Assembly: GCA_028023455.1 (NCBI GenBank)
Contig: JAQFVV010006270.1
Span: 5,482,834-5,546,833 of the forward strand
Direction: 5' to 3'
DNA from: Epiperipatus broadwayi
Lineage: Eukaryota > Onychophora > Udeonychophora > Euonychophora > Peripatidae
DNA: 64,000 bases
Part shown: in pieces, positions 12,630 through 25,261 of the stretch
Layout: each line of letters starts with the position of its first letter
Position numbering within the stretch: position 1 is the first letter of the stretch
Notes under the pieces: model-generated
Seen by the model: the letters and a program-made list of their open reading frames with translations, nothing else
Told to the model about the DNA's origin: nothing
Databases searched by the model: none
Translations under genes and position numbers: made by a program

Positions 12630-12765
12630 TGCTTGGTAAAGTGTCAGGTCTGGAGCATAAAGTCTTGGTTCAATTCCCGTTCTGACACCTAAACTCTAGC
12701 AATAATGCAATTTGATGATGATGATAATGATTATGATGTTGATGATGATTATTATTATTATTATT
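12630..12765 (+). repeat. tRNA-like SINE relic with GAT/TAT-rich tail
   Basis: CTTGGTAAAGTGTCAGGTC resembles an A box and GGTTCAATTCCC a B box. It then ends in a microsatellite of GAT/GAA/TTA triplets (about 12711-12765), as at a retrotransposed 3' tail. No cloverleaf is convincing enough for a functional tRNA. Confidence 0.5.
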
Positions 12766-13499
12766 TAATTCTTAAGATATAATAATATTTTTCATCCTAT
12801 TTATGTATAATCTATGGATTTATATATCGTTAAAAGGATGACTTGAAAAAATGCACGAAGACTGCAGTATATTTGCTTCATTTTTTAAAGATTGCTGATC
12901 TAAGCTATTCAAAGATTGTTAGGTGATGGTTAATGGAAGATAATCAAAGATTTCTGTATAATAGATCCAGAAATTTTGAGTTGTTTGTAGGTAGGTGCTC
13001 TAAATGATAAAGAATCTACCATTCAACAGATGAATAGTAATGATAATTCATATTATGGTAATATTCTTATATCTTCTCCTTTAGTTTTTTGCATTTCCTT
13101 ATATATTCATATATATTACTTTTTTATAAATCTGCTCATATACACTATAAAAAGGTGAGTGAAATGAATAAGTAAATTAAAAATAAGAATAATTAATGAA
13201 GATAGGAATGGAAATAAATATAAATTATTAACAAAAGAATATATATATATATAGATAAATAATAGAAAGAAAGAAAAGAAATTAGATTAATAGGTATTAA
13301 AATAAAATAGAGACATATTAAAGAATAATGTAGAAGGATAGATAGGATAGAAGATGAAATAAAAATAAAAAGGAATTAGAAATAATAAGAAAATAATAAT
13401 TAGGAAATAAGAGAAGTAAAGGTATAGACTTAAAAATTAAATATGATTATGAATAATAATGTAAAATATGTATTTTTATGTGTATATAAAATAATGGTT

Positions 13500-13575
13500 A
13501 TATCTTTAAATGTTGTAGCTCTGATGAAGACTGCAGGACAGTTGAAACTGTTAGAAAAATAAAGCAGGAATTATA
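13500..13575 (+). ncRNA. Hammerhead-like core (Penelope type)
   Basis: CTGATGA at 13521-13527 is followed by a 5-bp stem (GACTG / CAGTT with a CAGGA loop) and then GAAAC at 13544-13548. These are the conserved elements of the hammerhead ribozyme core around stem II. I could not find convincing stem I and stem III partners, so this may be an inactive remnant. Similar CTGATGA-AG...GAAAC motifs occur in repeats at Penelope-like element ends, which is the most likely source. Confidence 0.45.
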
Positions 13576-14079
13576 TATAATTTTCTATTAGAGTGAATGA
13601 GATTTATAAAAATGTAATATATTATGGTAATACCAAAATATAATTACCTTTGTCAATTTTACAGTTCATTAATAAATGTAGTTAACCTTTAACATTTACA
13701 CTTAAACAATCTACTAATTAATTACAAATATATGACTTTTTTTATAATTAAAGTTAGTTTCTTTTGCCATTAAATTTTCCAATAATATGAGTCTATTACT
13801 AATAAAAAAATAATTGATAAATTATTTTGTTATAGCAGGTACTATTTAGTAATCAGTTTTGGGTGTTCCATATATAATTTGTGGCTGAAAATGAAGTTAC
13901 TAACTTTAGGATTTGATCCATTGGTGACAGTTTTCTATTGTTTTTCACCCTCCGCCCCGCCCCCCTTCCTTAAATAATTTAATGAACCCATCTCTTTTTT
14001 ATATACAGCATATAATTTTTGTGAGTGGTGAATTAGACGAAAGACTGAGATTTCATTAAGTTTATTTTTGTTTTAAATA

Positions 14080-14200
14080 TAGGGGATTTGAACTCAGACT
14101 TTTAAGCCACATCAACCATCCATACTATCTCATACTACTGATACACTTGTCCACACACATGCAGAAAAGATAAATAATCACCAATATACATATACTTGTT
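14080..14200 (-). repeat. Truncated end of the hammerhead repeat family
   Basis: Starts AAATATAGGGGATTTGAACT and continues with CATACTATCTCATACTACTG, matching the reverse complement of the tRNA-like terminal part of the 37.4-kb copy (B-box GTTCAAATCCC). The ribozyme part is missing. Confidence 0.6.
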
Positions 14201-17200
14201 TATTTTTTCAAGCTTTAAAATATTCGATCTTGTAAAATTAAATACTAATTTTCAGATTTTGTAGATATTTTAAAACATTAAATCTTTGTATTCGTACAAA
14301 TTTTTATGCATAAAAGACACTTTATTTGCTTTTGAAAAGCAGAAATAAAACATTAAATACTTAAATTCTGTTTTATTATAATCTTTTGTAAATTTCTATT
14401 ATAATTACATTCTCGGAATTATGGTTAAGACCATATTAGGATTTATTTTTCTTTCATCTTTTGTATATTTATTCTAGAATTTCTATCATTTTAATAATAG
14501 TTCTACTTTAAATTGATTTTTTTTTTTAACCATTTAAAAACATTTCATATTTAACAGATGATTAATTGCTAAGGTTATTCACTCATAAAAGAACAAGGTG
14601 AAATTGTGATTTTATGTTAAACATCAGAACCAGGAAGTTAAATTGTCCAAGAAGGAATTAACTCTAAAATAGTGTATCTAAGATTGAAAAGGAAAGAAAT
14701 AAGATATATATGTACTGTATTTCTTCTTCTTTTTTTTATAAACCATATATTGTAACCTTTGACTTTGGCCAAAGATAGTTAATTTCGTGATAGATTCAGC
14801 ATTCACCAAAAAAATAATTTTCTCCCAGAAAAATATAGTAAATTCAACAGATCCATAACTGACATCAGTTTAGGTTAATCTAGCTGATGATCAGAAAGCT
14901 TGTGGTAGACATATAATATTTGGAGATTATAGTCATATAATATTTAAAAATTCATGCACGGTTGTGTTTAGATGTGTAAATACAGTTTGAAGTCTATCAA
15001 CCAGTGGATCTAGATATGCCTTGATTGTTGGGATTGGACAAGTCACCTGAAGGCAAGGGTTTAATGTTAAAATCGGTAATTAACAGTCATTTAATAGAAT
15101 AATATATTTAATTTCAAGAAATAGATATGTAAATTTCAATTGTAAATTTAACTTGCAAGTGGTTATAAAATTAAGCAGTCATTTTATTTGAGTAGATCAG
15201 TAAATTTAAGACAATTGAATTGGTTTATTACTAGCTGTAATCTCCATAGTTCAGCTGGAATAGTTATAGATGTGCGCATGCCCATATAAATGTAATTTTA
15301 TTTATTGGGAAAATTATAAATGTTCATGTGTCATGTTTGATATCATTTGAGAGCAAATTGAAAGGGTAACAATTTTAAATTAGTTTTAAAAAAATATTTG
15401 AAAATATTCAGTCATGAAAAAGTCTATTTAATTTAAATCATTTATTTAGATTATATTTTACTTTCATTCTGCTACATTTTTTAACCTTGATTTTTTTATA
15501 CAATTTAAAACCGGGAAAATTTTCAAGTAAATCACATGATCATTTAGTAGTGTGAATAATTAGTATCAAAATTATGAGTCTTAGCCAATAGAAAAGTAAT
15601 ACAAGGGCATACTGGTGGAGGAGGCATGGTGCACACCTTTTTTGATTAGTGGTTGGTTATTGTTGTGGGTTGTAATTGTTGGGTCGCTCCCTTTATGTGT
15701 TGATGCTTGTTTTGCTTCTTCACTAAAGTTCTATTAAAATTTTGTACCAAAAAAGTAAAGTTTTAATAAGTTTTGTAAGAATGTTGATATAAATCTTTAA
15801 ATCGGGTACTTATTTTCTAACCTCAAAGTTGACCAAGGACCGGATCCCAGTGAAATTTATGTACAGTGTGTTGTGGAATGAAGCATCGAGAATGAATCTC
15901 CTGGCTTTTCAAGTTTAAAATATCACAGATATCCTTTTTCCCAAATAATAATTTTGCTTGAGTGATGTTGTGAAAGAAAAGGAGAAAGAAATGAATTAAT
16001 TTCTAGATATCTGTAATCTTGAACTTATGCTAGAACTACTTTAAAAGTAGGGACTTAAAAACTTTCCAATGCTTTTTATCTCCATAGTGAAAGAGAAACT
16101 GTTTCTTTGTATGAAATATCGTGAAATATTAATGAATAACTGTTGTTGGTGAAAGGAAAGTTCTAATAAACAAAATTGATAGATTTAATCGTAAGATTCT
16201 ATTATGATAATGAGTAAAATCGAAACTGAATACATTTGAAATTAACTGTTAGAATTATAAATATCCTGGAATGATAGAGTTCATTCAATTGCTACCAAAA
16301 ACCTATAACTAATTTTTACAAGTCAGATGGTGTATTAAATCATCTACTAAAGTATTCTTGTTTTCCAAGAAAGTGTGTGAGAGTCTTATAGGATGAAAGA
16401 AATAATGCAGTTATATCCTAGTAATATTAAAGATTGTCTGAATTAAAAAGAATTGTGCTAAATAATTTTTTTTTACAATCCTTCAAATGAATCTAATATA
16501 GATGGAAACGTAGATTAATCTGCTTGTGTGCACATATATGATTCATAGAAAATGGCCATTTGTTTGAGTCTATGTGTTGGACATTGGTCGTGTGTGTGTG
16601 TAGATATAATATTTGCCGAACTGACTTAATACAATCGTTTGGGATGCTGAGAGGGTAAGATCATCACAGTGAATAGATCGATGGATCGTGAATTAGAGAC
16701 TGATGTTGATGACATTTAAATGTAACCTTTCTTTTATTATTATTATTATTATTATCATTCATTTATTTATTATGTGTTATTGAAGGGTATTTTTTTTTTA
16801 ATTTTAATTATAGTATTTACGATATATTAATTGATACACCCTGTATCAAAGTTAGATCATAATAGGATGGAATATGCCTTTGAGTATTGTTACAGTATTC
16901 GTGATGTTACAGTAATATTAATAACTTGTATATGTGAGAGATTTTGAAATATTTACATGAGAGGTTCATGTGTATATATATTTTTTATGCTTACTATTGA
17001 ATTTTAACATTAGCAATGCTATATCATATTAATTATGTAGTATTAAGATTTTAAATGTCTCTATGTCCTGGGTTGTGAGAAATATAATTATAAATGTTAT
17101 ATGTTGTGAGAATGATGCACGTTTCTTATTTTATTATTTATTATTATTTAAGGCTAAGATAATTTATTCCAGTCATATTTGACAATTATTGTATTATTGG

Positions 17201-18759
17201 TTTTATACATCAATATTATTGTCTAGCAAGAGTTCAAACCCAGTTCTCTCTATACCAAGTGATATTTGTAACTGACCATTGTTTGTCCAAGGTATACCAA
17301 GTTATTGCTACTTTGAGAGTTCAGGTTGAGCGGTGCTCTCTCACGATTATTGATATTAGGTATTTTTAATTAATTTATTAGGCGATCGAAGATAACTCTC
17401 CATCTCCATAGTTGATATATTCCATGGGAGATATGTGTCATATTATAGTTGTAGTCATGATTGGTGCATTCCCGCATTCTATATGTGTAGCGACTTAGTC
17501 CTAACATATGTTATTGCCCTCAGATAGTAGAATCATCCTCCAGGTTCATGCCATCTGAGATTTATTGCTTTGTAGCCCTTTTTTTCATGGATATATCTTC
17601 GTAGTAATATTTTCTACTGCATAAGAAGTTGCTCGCTTAAGTAATTGGTCATTTTTTGAATTTCATATTTGAAATGTATCACCTACTTCAGGGGCACTTT
17701 TTAATTTTAAGTGTGTATTAAGGATTGATATATGTTGCATTTGGCTAAGCTTTGCTTGCCATCATTTATAAAACCAATAAACATTCCAAATTTAAAATTA
17801 GTGTTAGTAGCCTAAATAAGCAGTGAGCACCGTGACCAGCTAGCTGATCACAGAAGCAAGTCACTGCTGGAGTAGTAAGCTTAATAGTGTTTATTACTCA
17901 TTGCTGAGATATAGAAAACATTGGGCATGTACAAATGTATGTGATCTCTGAAAGAATTGAAATTTTGCTTATAGTTAGAAAATCAAAAGTGTACAGTGAA
18001 AATACTAGGGATGATTAATAAAAGCGTACTTAAAAGCTATCAATTCAAATTGCAGCCGTTAGTTAATATGGTTTGTCTACTACAGGTGAGAAAGTAATGT
18101 TTAATGTGTGTTGATTTTAAAACTAAAGTTAAATGAGTAGCATCAAAAGGCATATATTTCTGTCAAAAGATAAAATAAGTTTAAATTTTTTCCTCATAAA
18201 TTGTTTATTTTACATAATGATGTATAAAATAATTAATTATCCATGCTTACAGTGAAAGGAAAATGTTTAAACAGAATCTATTTAACTAGTTGAGCTATTT
18301 AAATTAAGTCATGCAAGATTACTGAATGAGAAAGGCATGTAATTTAGTGATATACTATGTAAACGCAAAAGAAATGGGATCGTATTCTCTGTAGCGATAG
18401 TAAAATCCGCTGTAAATATTTTTGTTGTTGTTGTTAAGTTTATTACTGGATTGCTATGATATTATGTTATATTAAAGTTTATAAAGTTACAATTGATAAT
18501 TTTAGTTAATAAATGTTATTTTGTTAATGAAATTTGATGTAGTGACTTAATGTTTTTGGTATCCATAGAATCCCAGAAATCTTAATAATATGCAATCTTA
18601 AATAAATATTCCAACGCTTACCCAGGTACAGACACATAACAAAAATTTAACTCTTGAATTGATCATTCTTAGAAAATATGAAATTTGCTTTTAAAAAACA
18701 TTCATAATTTGCTTTGCAGATTATTATAGTTAAACTGCAAATATATGGAAAGAGATTTA
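14201..18759. other. AT-rich sequence without recognised genes
   Basis: Only simple repeats were seen: a TTA/ATT microsatellite at about 16733-16760 and a short GT run near 16590. A more GC-balanced block at 17220-17600 might be an old transposon, but no motif supports naming it. No exon of the downstream gene was recognised. Confidence 0.4.
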
Positions 18760-19070
18760 CCTTTAAAGGGTGGCCTTTGAGCTTTCTATCATCACAATTT
18801 TCAATTGGATGGACGGTTGGAGTGTGGAGTGGATTAAAGTATGAAGATTGGCTATCTTAATATATATCTGAGCACTTACTGCATATATGTGTAGAAATGA
18901 TAATCAGGACCCACTGATGATTGCTGGTTTAGCATGAAATACATATATTGGTGATTATTTATCTTTTCAACATATATGTGTTCAAGTGTATCAGTATATG
19001 AGATAGAGTGGTAGTGAGTGGTGGGTCATGTGAAAGTCTGTGCTCATATACTCTATATATATTATTATTT
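18760..19070 (+). mobile_element. Hammerhead-bearing interspersed repeat, copy 1
   Basis: Aligns by eye over about 300 bp with the 37.4-kb copy. Shared landmarks in order are GGATGG..GGTTGGAGTG, GGCTATCTTAATAT, GAGCACT, the hammerhead core, GGTGATTATTT, then CAGTATATGAGATAG and GAAAGTCTGTG. The tRNA-like B box at the far end is degraded. The copy sits between unremarkable AT-rich flanks and codes for nothing. Confidence 0.75.
18900..18958 (+). ncRNA. Hammerhead ribozyme motif (type I-like)
   Basis: CTGATGA at 18914-18920; stem II from 18922-18926 and 18930-18934 with loop GTT; GAAA at 18936-18939. Outer stem I is ATAATC (18900-18905) with GATTAT (18953-18958). The inner stem I helix ACCCA/TTGGT has one mismatch. 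Substitutions relative to the 37.6-kb copy mostly keep stem II paired. One stem I mismatch makes activity uncertain. Confidence 0.65.
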
Positions 19071-20265
19071 TAATAAATTTATTCATTTGTTGACATATCT
19101 TAAGTGGCCATAAAATCCCTTTCCCACTCCTGGTATTCAAATGTGCTCCCAATCGATAGTAATATAGTTTAAAATTTAAAGTCGATAGAATATTTTATAT
19201 TAGTTAACTATTTATTAATTTGTAAAATTTTATTATTATTAGTTAATGAAAAGTGGATATTAGCTCATAAATTCAGTGTATGTCTACTTAGGCTAATCGC
19301 TAGGATAGCATTCATTGGTCAACAACAAATTCATAAAATCATCCGTAGAAATTTTGCATTTGTTATAGGAATCCTGAGACCATGACACTCCAATTTCGAA
19401 TTAAGAGCTCATACGTTTATTGTTAGAGAATTAATGTGGCATTATGAATTAATAACATCGATAAGCCTAACTGTTTATTCCATGCATATCTGATCATGAC
19501 AATACAATAGGGTGAAGAATTTAAAGATAGTAAAGTTTAGGAAAAGGAGAGTATGGAAAATTTCTTGTCCGAAAGACATTAATTGTAACCATGTTGTTGG
19601 TGATTTATATGGGGAGTACCGAGGTCGTTAATTAATCCTTTGAACTTTTTTTGCAAACATTGAATCTTAACTCCATAAAAATATAAATCGCTCAGTATAA
19701 ATCCATTTTCCAAGTTAAATCAAAATGTGATTGTGATATCCATTAATACATGCGTATAAGAGTAATAACTCAATTATTTTTTTAAAAATGTTATCAATGA
19801 CTGAATTCTAATTGTTTCTCATTAATAGGCCTTCATTGAATCTATACCTACTTTCTCCCCTATAAGAGGTTTGAGTAGTTTCATATTATTTTAAATTTTA
19901 CTAGCACCAAAATTATTTAAATTAACAATGTCTTTATTTATTTATTTTTTAATAAAAAGCAAAACGTAAAAATAAAACAAATTAAAACAAAACGTCAAAA
20001 AAAAAAACAGTGACCTTCAAGATATTGATGTTTACATTAATAAACATTAAAGCGTTAATATGTTTATTATTTAATGAAGGGGTAAAATCTTAGTCATGAT
20101 TTAAAAGATTTAAAAATATATATTTATTTATTTATTGTGTAATGAGTTTCTCAGCAGATCAAATGACATTTAAATACTAAAGAATTAAACGAGTATATAA
20201 TTACAGATTAAGATTTTTTTTACCTCAGATGATAATCAAAAGTTCCAGTATAGTGTTAATAATAA
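19071..20265. other. AT-rich sequence, nothing recognised
   Basis: No gene, RNA or mobile element could be supported here. Confidence 0.4.
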
Positions 20266-20285
20266 TGAAAAAAAAAGTGTTTTCT

Positions 20286-20380
20286 TGTCAAGCGTTGATA
20301 GCCGAGCGGTCAGCGCAGCGAGTTGCATGCTGCAGACAGTTGTTGCGGGTTCGCTTCCCGGCCGATGCTTTGACATATGG
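20286..20380 (+). mobile_element. tRNA-Leu-like SINE, copy 1
   Basis: The ~95-bp unit runs from GTCAAGCGTTG to GATGCTTTGACAT. It contains the A box ATAGCCGAGCGGTCAGCGC and B box GGGTTCGCTTCCC, and the long variable region typical of class II tRNAs (Leu, Ser). Similar flanks (A-run + GTGTTTTCTT on the left, A-run + TGTTTTTCTT on the right) look like a target duplication. It belongs to the same family as 45.9, 59.95 and 63.2 kb, so it is a SINE or tRNA retrocopy rather than a functional tRNA gene. Confidence 0.75.
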
Positions 20381-20435
20381 GAAAAAAATGTTTTTCTTCT
20401 ACATTTTTTACTTCTTTAGTGATTTAAGTTGATGA

Positions 20436-20530
20436 AAGGTATCCTTTTGGTTTGGCACATTGATAAAATAGTGAGCTAACAGCTACAGGTTCCAAGATTG
20501 ATTCACATTTAAGTAATGTAAATAATAATA
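20436..20530 (+). repeat. Degenerate tRNA-like SINE relic
   Basis: TTGGTTTGGCACATTGATAA and GGTTCCAAGATTGATTC match the opening and B-box parts of the 5-kb tandem SINE family, with many changes. Confidence 0.5.
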
Positions 20531-21040
20531 AAAAATTATGTTTTTAAACAATTGAAGTGAATTGTTTAACCTACACTAAGGTCTTCAATATTATATGACA
20601 TCTTGAACAACTAAATATACAGTAAAATATTTTTTCCCCACCATTTCAATACTTGGTTTATTTTAATAATTATTAAGTTATAATTATTAAATCATTATTG
20701 ATTAAATTTCTTTTAAAAATGGAAATGTAAAATATTTATAAAAAAAATGATCATGCGATATTAAATATATACTTTGTGTTAATAAATAGCTAGCTCTCAG
20801 CTAATTCTTAAGAGAAAAATCTGAAGGGAAAAAATACTAATATTTATCAGAAAAAAGTAAATGACAATTATTTTTTTGGGGTAGGTCTTATATTTAAAGA
20901 GTGATTTGTACTTTATTTTAAATAATTTGGATTTGTAAATAAGGCGTATTATCCAGATATTATTTTAAAAGAAACTGTCAATTAAAAAAAAAGAGAAAGA
21001 AATGAAAGTACTTATTTATGTATAATTCCTTAGCTCTCTT
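20531..21040. other. AT-rich sequence, nothing recognised
   Basis: No support for a gene or repeat. Confidence 0.4.
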
Positions 21041-21689
21041 CATTGGGTGTTTTTGATTAATTATCCATTTTCAGGGGCATCGAAGTATTTTTTTCGTCAA
21101 AATTATTTTATCGAATATGAATTGCTTATTAAGTTTAAAAAATATTAAGAAATTGAATATAAATTCATGTTAACTTTAAAATATAATTTTTTTTATAAAT
21201 GCCATTCACAACATTTAATGAATTATATTTTTTATGTATATTATAACGTACAAACTATTAACATATAGTAAACATTATCATGTTTACCGTACCATTTTTG
21301 TTCAAGCTGTTGGTTAATTATTTTTCCTAACCTTATGTAAAAATGATTAAAATTTGGAATCTACAAATGATAGAAGTTGCAATAAAGTATTTTCAAAATT
21401 ACAGAATAATAGTGCCTGCGTGAAAAGTGTGTGCCAATGGGCATGATATGAAACCTTATGTACAAACAGAGATAACGATGGTGTAATCTCAAAATATGTT
21501 TGAAGTGAGTTTTCTTTCATCATGTTTTTTTTATTTTGATTATTACAGTTATATTAAATTTTATTTAATTACAGTCATTTTGGAATTTGTTTAATATATT
21601 GGGTTTTTATAATCATCTTTAAAAAACAGCCATATTGTATAAAACGTGATGCCCCCGAAAATGGATAATTAACCAAAAAATGCCCGGTG
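21041..21689. mobile_element. 650-bp element with ~41-bp terminal inverted repeats
   Basis: The left end CATTGGGTGTTTTTGATTAA..GGGGCATC (21041-21081) is inverted at 21648-21689 (GATGCCCCCG..CCCGGTG). Most positions match, including TTAATTATCCATTTTC. The interior is AT-rich and non-coding. Non-autonomous DNA transposon; the target duplication could not be fixed by eye and the superfamily is unknown. Confidence 0.65.
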
Positions 21690-22082
21690 AAAAGTGCAAA
21701 GGAAATATATTTAAGTAATGAAATGAATTTGTAATAACTTTTCTTTACTTAATTTTTTTTTAAAAAAAAAAAACTATTATATATTACATAAGTATGCTAC
21801 ACTTATGAAATTTATTTAAGTTATTAATAAGAAGAAAATGTAAAAAAATAATGATAACCGTAAATGCAATATACACTTATAAATTGTCTTAGTCACAAAT
21901 AAACATAGTTAACAATGAAATTATTTCCAATAGTCTCATTCGTTCGTAGCTAACTTATATTTGATTATTAAAAATTGGATTTTATGATGGATTTATATCT
22001 GTGCAGTTATTTGCTCAATGTTTAATAGTTTCCATATGTTCACATCCATATGAGAAAATACATTTTTATCAGTTTAATGAAT

Positions 22083-22260
22083 TAGGGTGCAGTCCCAGAA
22101 TGAGACATCCCTGTCTAAATTGTAGTTGTATAGGGACCAGAAGGATACTCCTTATAATTATTGTATAGAAGATTTATTCAGTTAGGGTTAGGACCGAAAA
22201 GATATCTCTTTATAGTTATTATATATGCAGTTGTGTTTAGGAGTAGGGTCTTAAAAAAGA
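22083..22260 (+). repeat. Degenerate tandem repeat (~70-100 bp units)
   Basis: Three diverged units share (A/G)GGGTYAGGACC and AAGATAYCTCTTTATA-like segments followed by GTTATTATATA. Confidence 0.4.
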
Positions 22261-22275
22261 CCATTTCTTATGATT

Positions 22276-22478
22276 ATTATAATTATGATAGAATGACAGC
22301 CTGTTAAGCTAAATTGCGCAGACGCTGTGAGAATGTTGTTAATAAATGAATACCTTCGAACAACTCTTATATAAATACTATATCATGTGGTTGTTCGAAG
22401 GTATTCATTTATTAACAACATTCTCACAGCGTCTGCGCAATTTAGCTTAACAGGCTGTCATTCTATCATAATTATAAT
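22276..22478. repeat. Perfect 89-bp palindrome with 25-bp spacer
   Basis: The left arm (22276-22364) and right arm (22390-22478) are exact reverse complements as read, separated by 22365-22389. The arms contain TTGCGCAGACGCTGTGAGAA. A 17-bp direct repeat CTTATGATTATTATAAT lies at 22267-22283 and 22506-22522, overlapping the left arm edge, and may be a target duplication. Perfect arms imply a very recent origin or gene conversion. No coding capacity. Confidence 0.9.
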
Positions 22479-22522
22479 CGCACGCAAGACGTTATAAAAT
22501 AAATGCTTATGATTATTATAAT

Positions 22523-24546
22523 AAATATAGTATTGATGTATATCCCATATAGAACATATGTATGTGTAAGTACTAGGAGATATGCGAGTCAAAGAAATGT
22601 TATATTTATGAATTCATACATGCATAGAATTATATTTTGTTTATTGTTAAGTTTATTGAAGTCAGGTTTAACGGTATGATGAATGTGTTATATTATCTAT
22701 GAATATATTGATACTAGGGTGTATAAAGATTAAAGGACTTTGTTAAATAAATAAATTGCATATCAATTAATGATTATACTTTTTAAATAAATTACTGTTA
22801 CATGATTTGTTAATTTATTAAAGAAGATAAATTATACATCAGTTAATAGGTACACCTGTAAATAAATTATTATCACCATTTGCTACTTTGTTTATGTAAG
22901 ATTGTGTGGTCTATCATTGTTCATTGGGAGTAATTTATGTTCTCTGTGATTTAGCCCGTTATTACAAATGGAGCTGCGTAATGGTTACATTATTATATTG
23001 AATAAAGTATTGTTTTAAATATACGTGTGTTAGTTTATTTTTTGATGCTTAAAGCCAGGAAGCGCCTGTGTAATTTATATAAATAAATAAATAGAGAAAA
23101 TGTAAAGTAAATGAATTATGCTGTCTGACCATTACAATATATATATTGTACCATTACCAAAAAAGTTAAATGGCAAAACCATTTCCATGGAATACAAGAT
23201 TGAACTGAGTTTACAGACAGGGGATTAGTAGGATTTGACTAAGGTATTTTTTTAACTTAGTCACTGTACTCAAGCAATAGTGTTCAAATTTTTTCTTTTG
23301 TTTTCTTTTTCTGAATTTAATACATTTATTATTAAAATGCAAGTCAGTCTATATAATCTATTTGCCATTAATAATTTATACTTGTTTTGCATTATATTCC
23401 TAATTTTCATAACTCAAGCCACTACATAATTATTATGACCATTCACACATAGTATTACTTTAATTCAATACTAGCTGGAAAAAGCGCTCAGCTTATGATT
23501 TAATAAGATATTAAAATTAGCTTTGTATTTATGCGTTTATAGCGCTAGTATTGAATTACAGAATATTAACCAAACATGCAAAGTTTTAAATTAAATTCCT
23601 ATTATAATATTACTTTGTTATCAGTTTATGCTTTTCTTTTCATCCCTCTTAAGTTGTGCTGATTTCAAGAACATTTATCACATGATAAACTTTATCAATT
23701 TATAAGAATTAAAACTTCACAATTCATATCATGGATTTTAATAATTTATTTTGCTAACTGAGAATCCAATTCATGGAGATCTTGAAAGTTCGTGCTGACA
23801 TCAGTTCAAATAAGGTACTTTTTTGTAAAACATCTTAGAGCAGTAGTAGGTCTGATCAAAATATTTGTTAAATGTTGTAGATATTTTTACTGTTGACATG
23901 ACGCTAGAGTTCAAAGCGTATGAAAAATATTATTGGTCAGTGATACAGCAGATAAGGTCAACTTATTTATCACAACAGTAAGAGAGAAATAGTAAGAATT
24001 ATGGAAGAATAATTTATAACAAAATTTTATTTTTTAACCTTTTTCGTAATGTGATAGATTTTAATTTTATAAACAATGAAACGTCAAATGCCCACATAAT
24101 TATCACTACTTAGTAATTAAAAAATATCTTTATTAAAGAATTAAAATTCTCTTTTATTAGAATCTATTATCGTTATTTATTTACAGCTATATAGATTTTA
24201 AAAACATTATTTAATCTGATATTTTTTTAAGAAAAAAAATGTTTGTTTGTTTTTTTAAATTAAAATATTTATTGTTCTTTCTAAAGGATCCACTCCTTTA
24301 TATTTATAATGCTTAACTTGGCTGTTTTAAATGTTATAGATATTTACATCTAGTTTTTATTGTAAGGTGGTTTTTAAGCTCAAAATTTACTATTTTCTAT
24401 TATTGATTTTATGTTACATATTATATTTGTTTAACTGATGAAACTATGATAACTGGAATTCAGGCAGTTCTTTTTACATTATATAATAGTCCCTATCAAT
24501 CGAGATATACTTTTAAAAAACATTGCAATAAGAACACTAAATACAC
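22523..24546. other. AT-rich sequence with one small hairpin
   Basis: No gene recognised. A 98-bp segment at 23461-23558 is bounded by perfect 15-bp inverted ends (TAATTCAATACTAGC at the left, its complement at the right) and may be a very small MITE. The remainder is low-complexity. Confidence 0.45.
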
Positions 24547-24560
24547 TTTACATTTACTAC

Positions 24561-24960
24561 AAAGCAAAACTCTCCATACAATAGTGCCACCCTGTGCCAA
24601 ACAGAGTAATCAATGAATGCCACAAGGCTTGTGCATAAAATCCCTATCTAATGCCTACTCATCCAATATCCCCAGACTAGTTTCTGGCTTGTGGTTATCG
24701 TCAGTGAGGAGCTTTGGATCAGAGAGCACTGCATCTAGATCTCAGATCCAAAGCTCCTCACGGACGATAACCACAAGCCAGAAACTAGTCTGGGGATATT
24801 GGATGAGTAGGCATTAGATATGGATTTTATGCACAAGCCTTCTGGCATTTATTGATTACTCTGGTTGGCACAGGGTGGCACTACTGTATGGAGAGTTTTG
24901 CTTTGTTTATAAACAACTATGTGCTAGTATAAGAGATAGTGATCATGTGATGCTTAATGG
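24561..24960 (+). mobile_element. Palindromic SINE-like family A, full-length copy 1
   Basis: An inverted repeat occupies 24561-24905: AAAGCAAAACTCTCCATAC at the left pairs with GTATGGAGAGTTTTGCTTT at the right, and the arms run almost to the centre near 24735. A unique 3' tail follows and ends GTGATCATGTGATGCTTAATGG. The flanks TTTACATTTACTAC (24547-24560) and TTTAACATTTATTAC (24961-24975) look like a ~14-bp target duplication. Long variable-length duplications suggest LINE-machinery mobilisation rather than cut-and-paste. Confidence 0.8.
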
Positions 24961-25261
24961 TTTAACATTTATTACAGTTGATCTCCATTGCTTTTACTAA
25001 TATATATATATTACATTAATACAAAATGATATTTTTTTTTTGCACTATTGAGATGTAAGATTTATTGAGAGTTATGAAGATATGGAGTATGTGTATTTAC
25101 ACATTTCTGATATATAAAACTAAATTAAATTCTATAATTATTATTTTTTTGGTTCATGCTTAGACACATATATTAAATAATAATATCTCTTTGGTAAACA
25201 ACAGATAAACATAAGAGTTAGAATCATGAACTACTTTTGTTTTATAGCTAGATATAAAAAG

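Noticed and set aside
20286-20380. Functional tRNA-Leu gene
   Set aside because: Four dispersed copies, target duplications and extended ends point to a SINE; the anticodon arm is not conserved between copies.
24617-24817. 66-codon frame with serine-rich translation
   Set aside because: Lies across the hairpin of the palindromic family A element.
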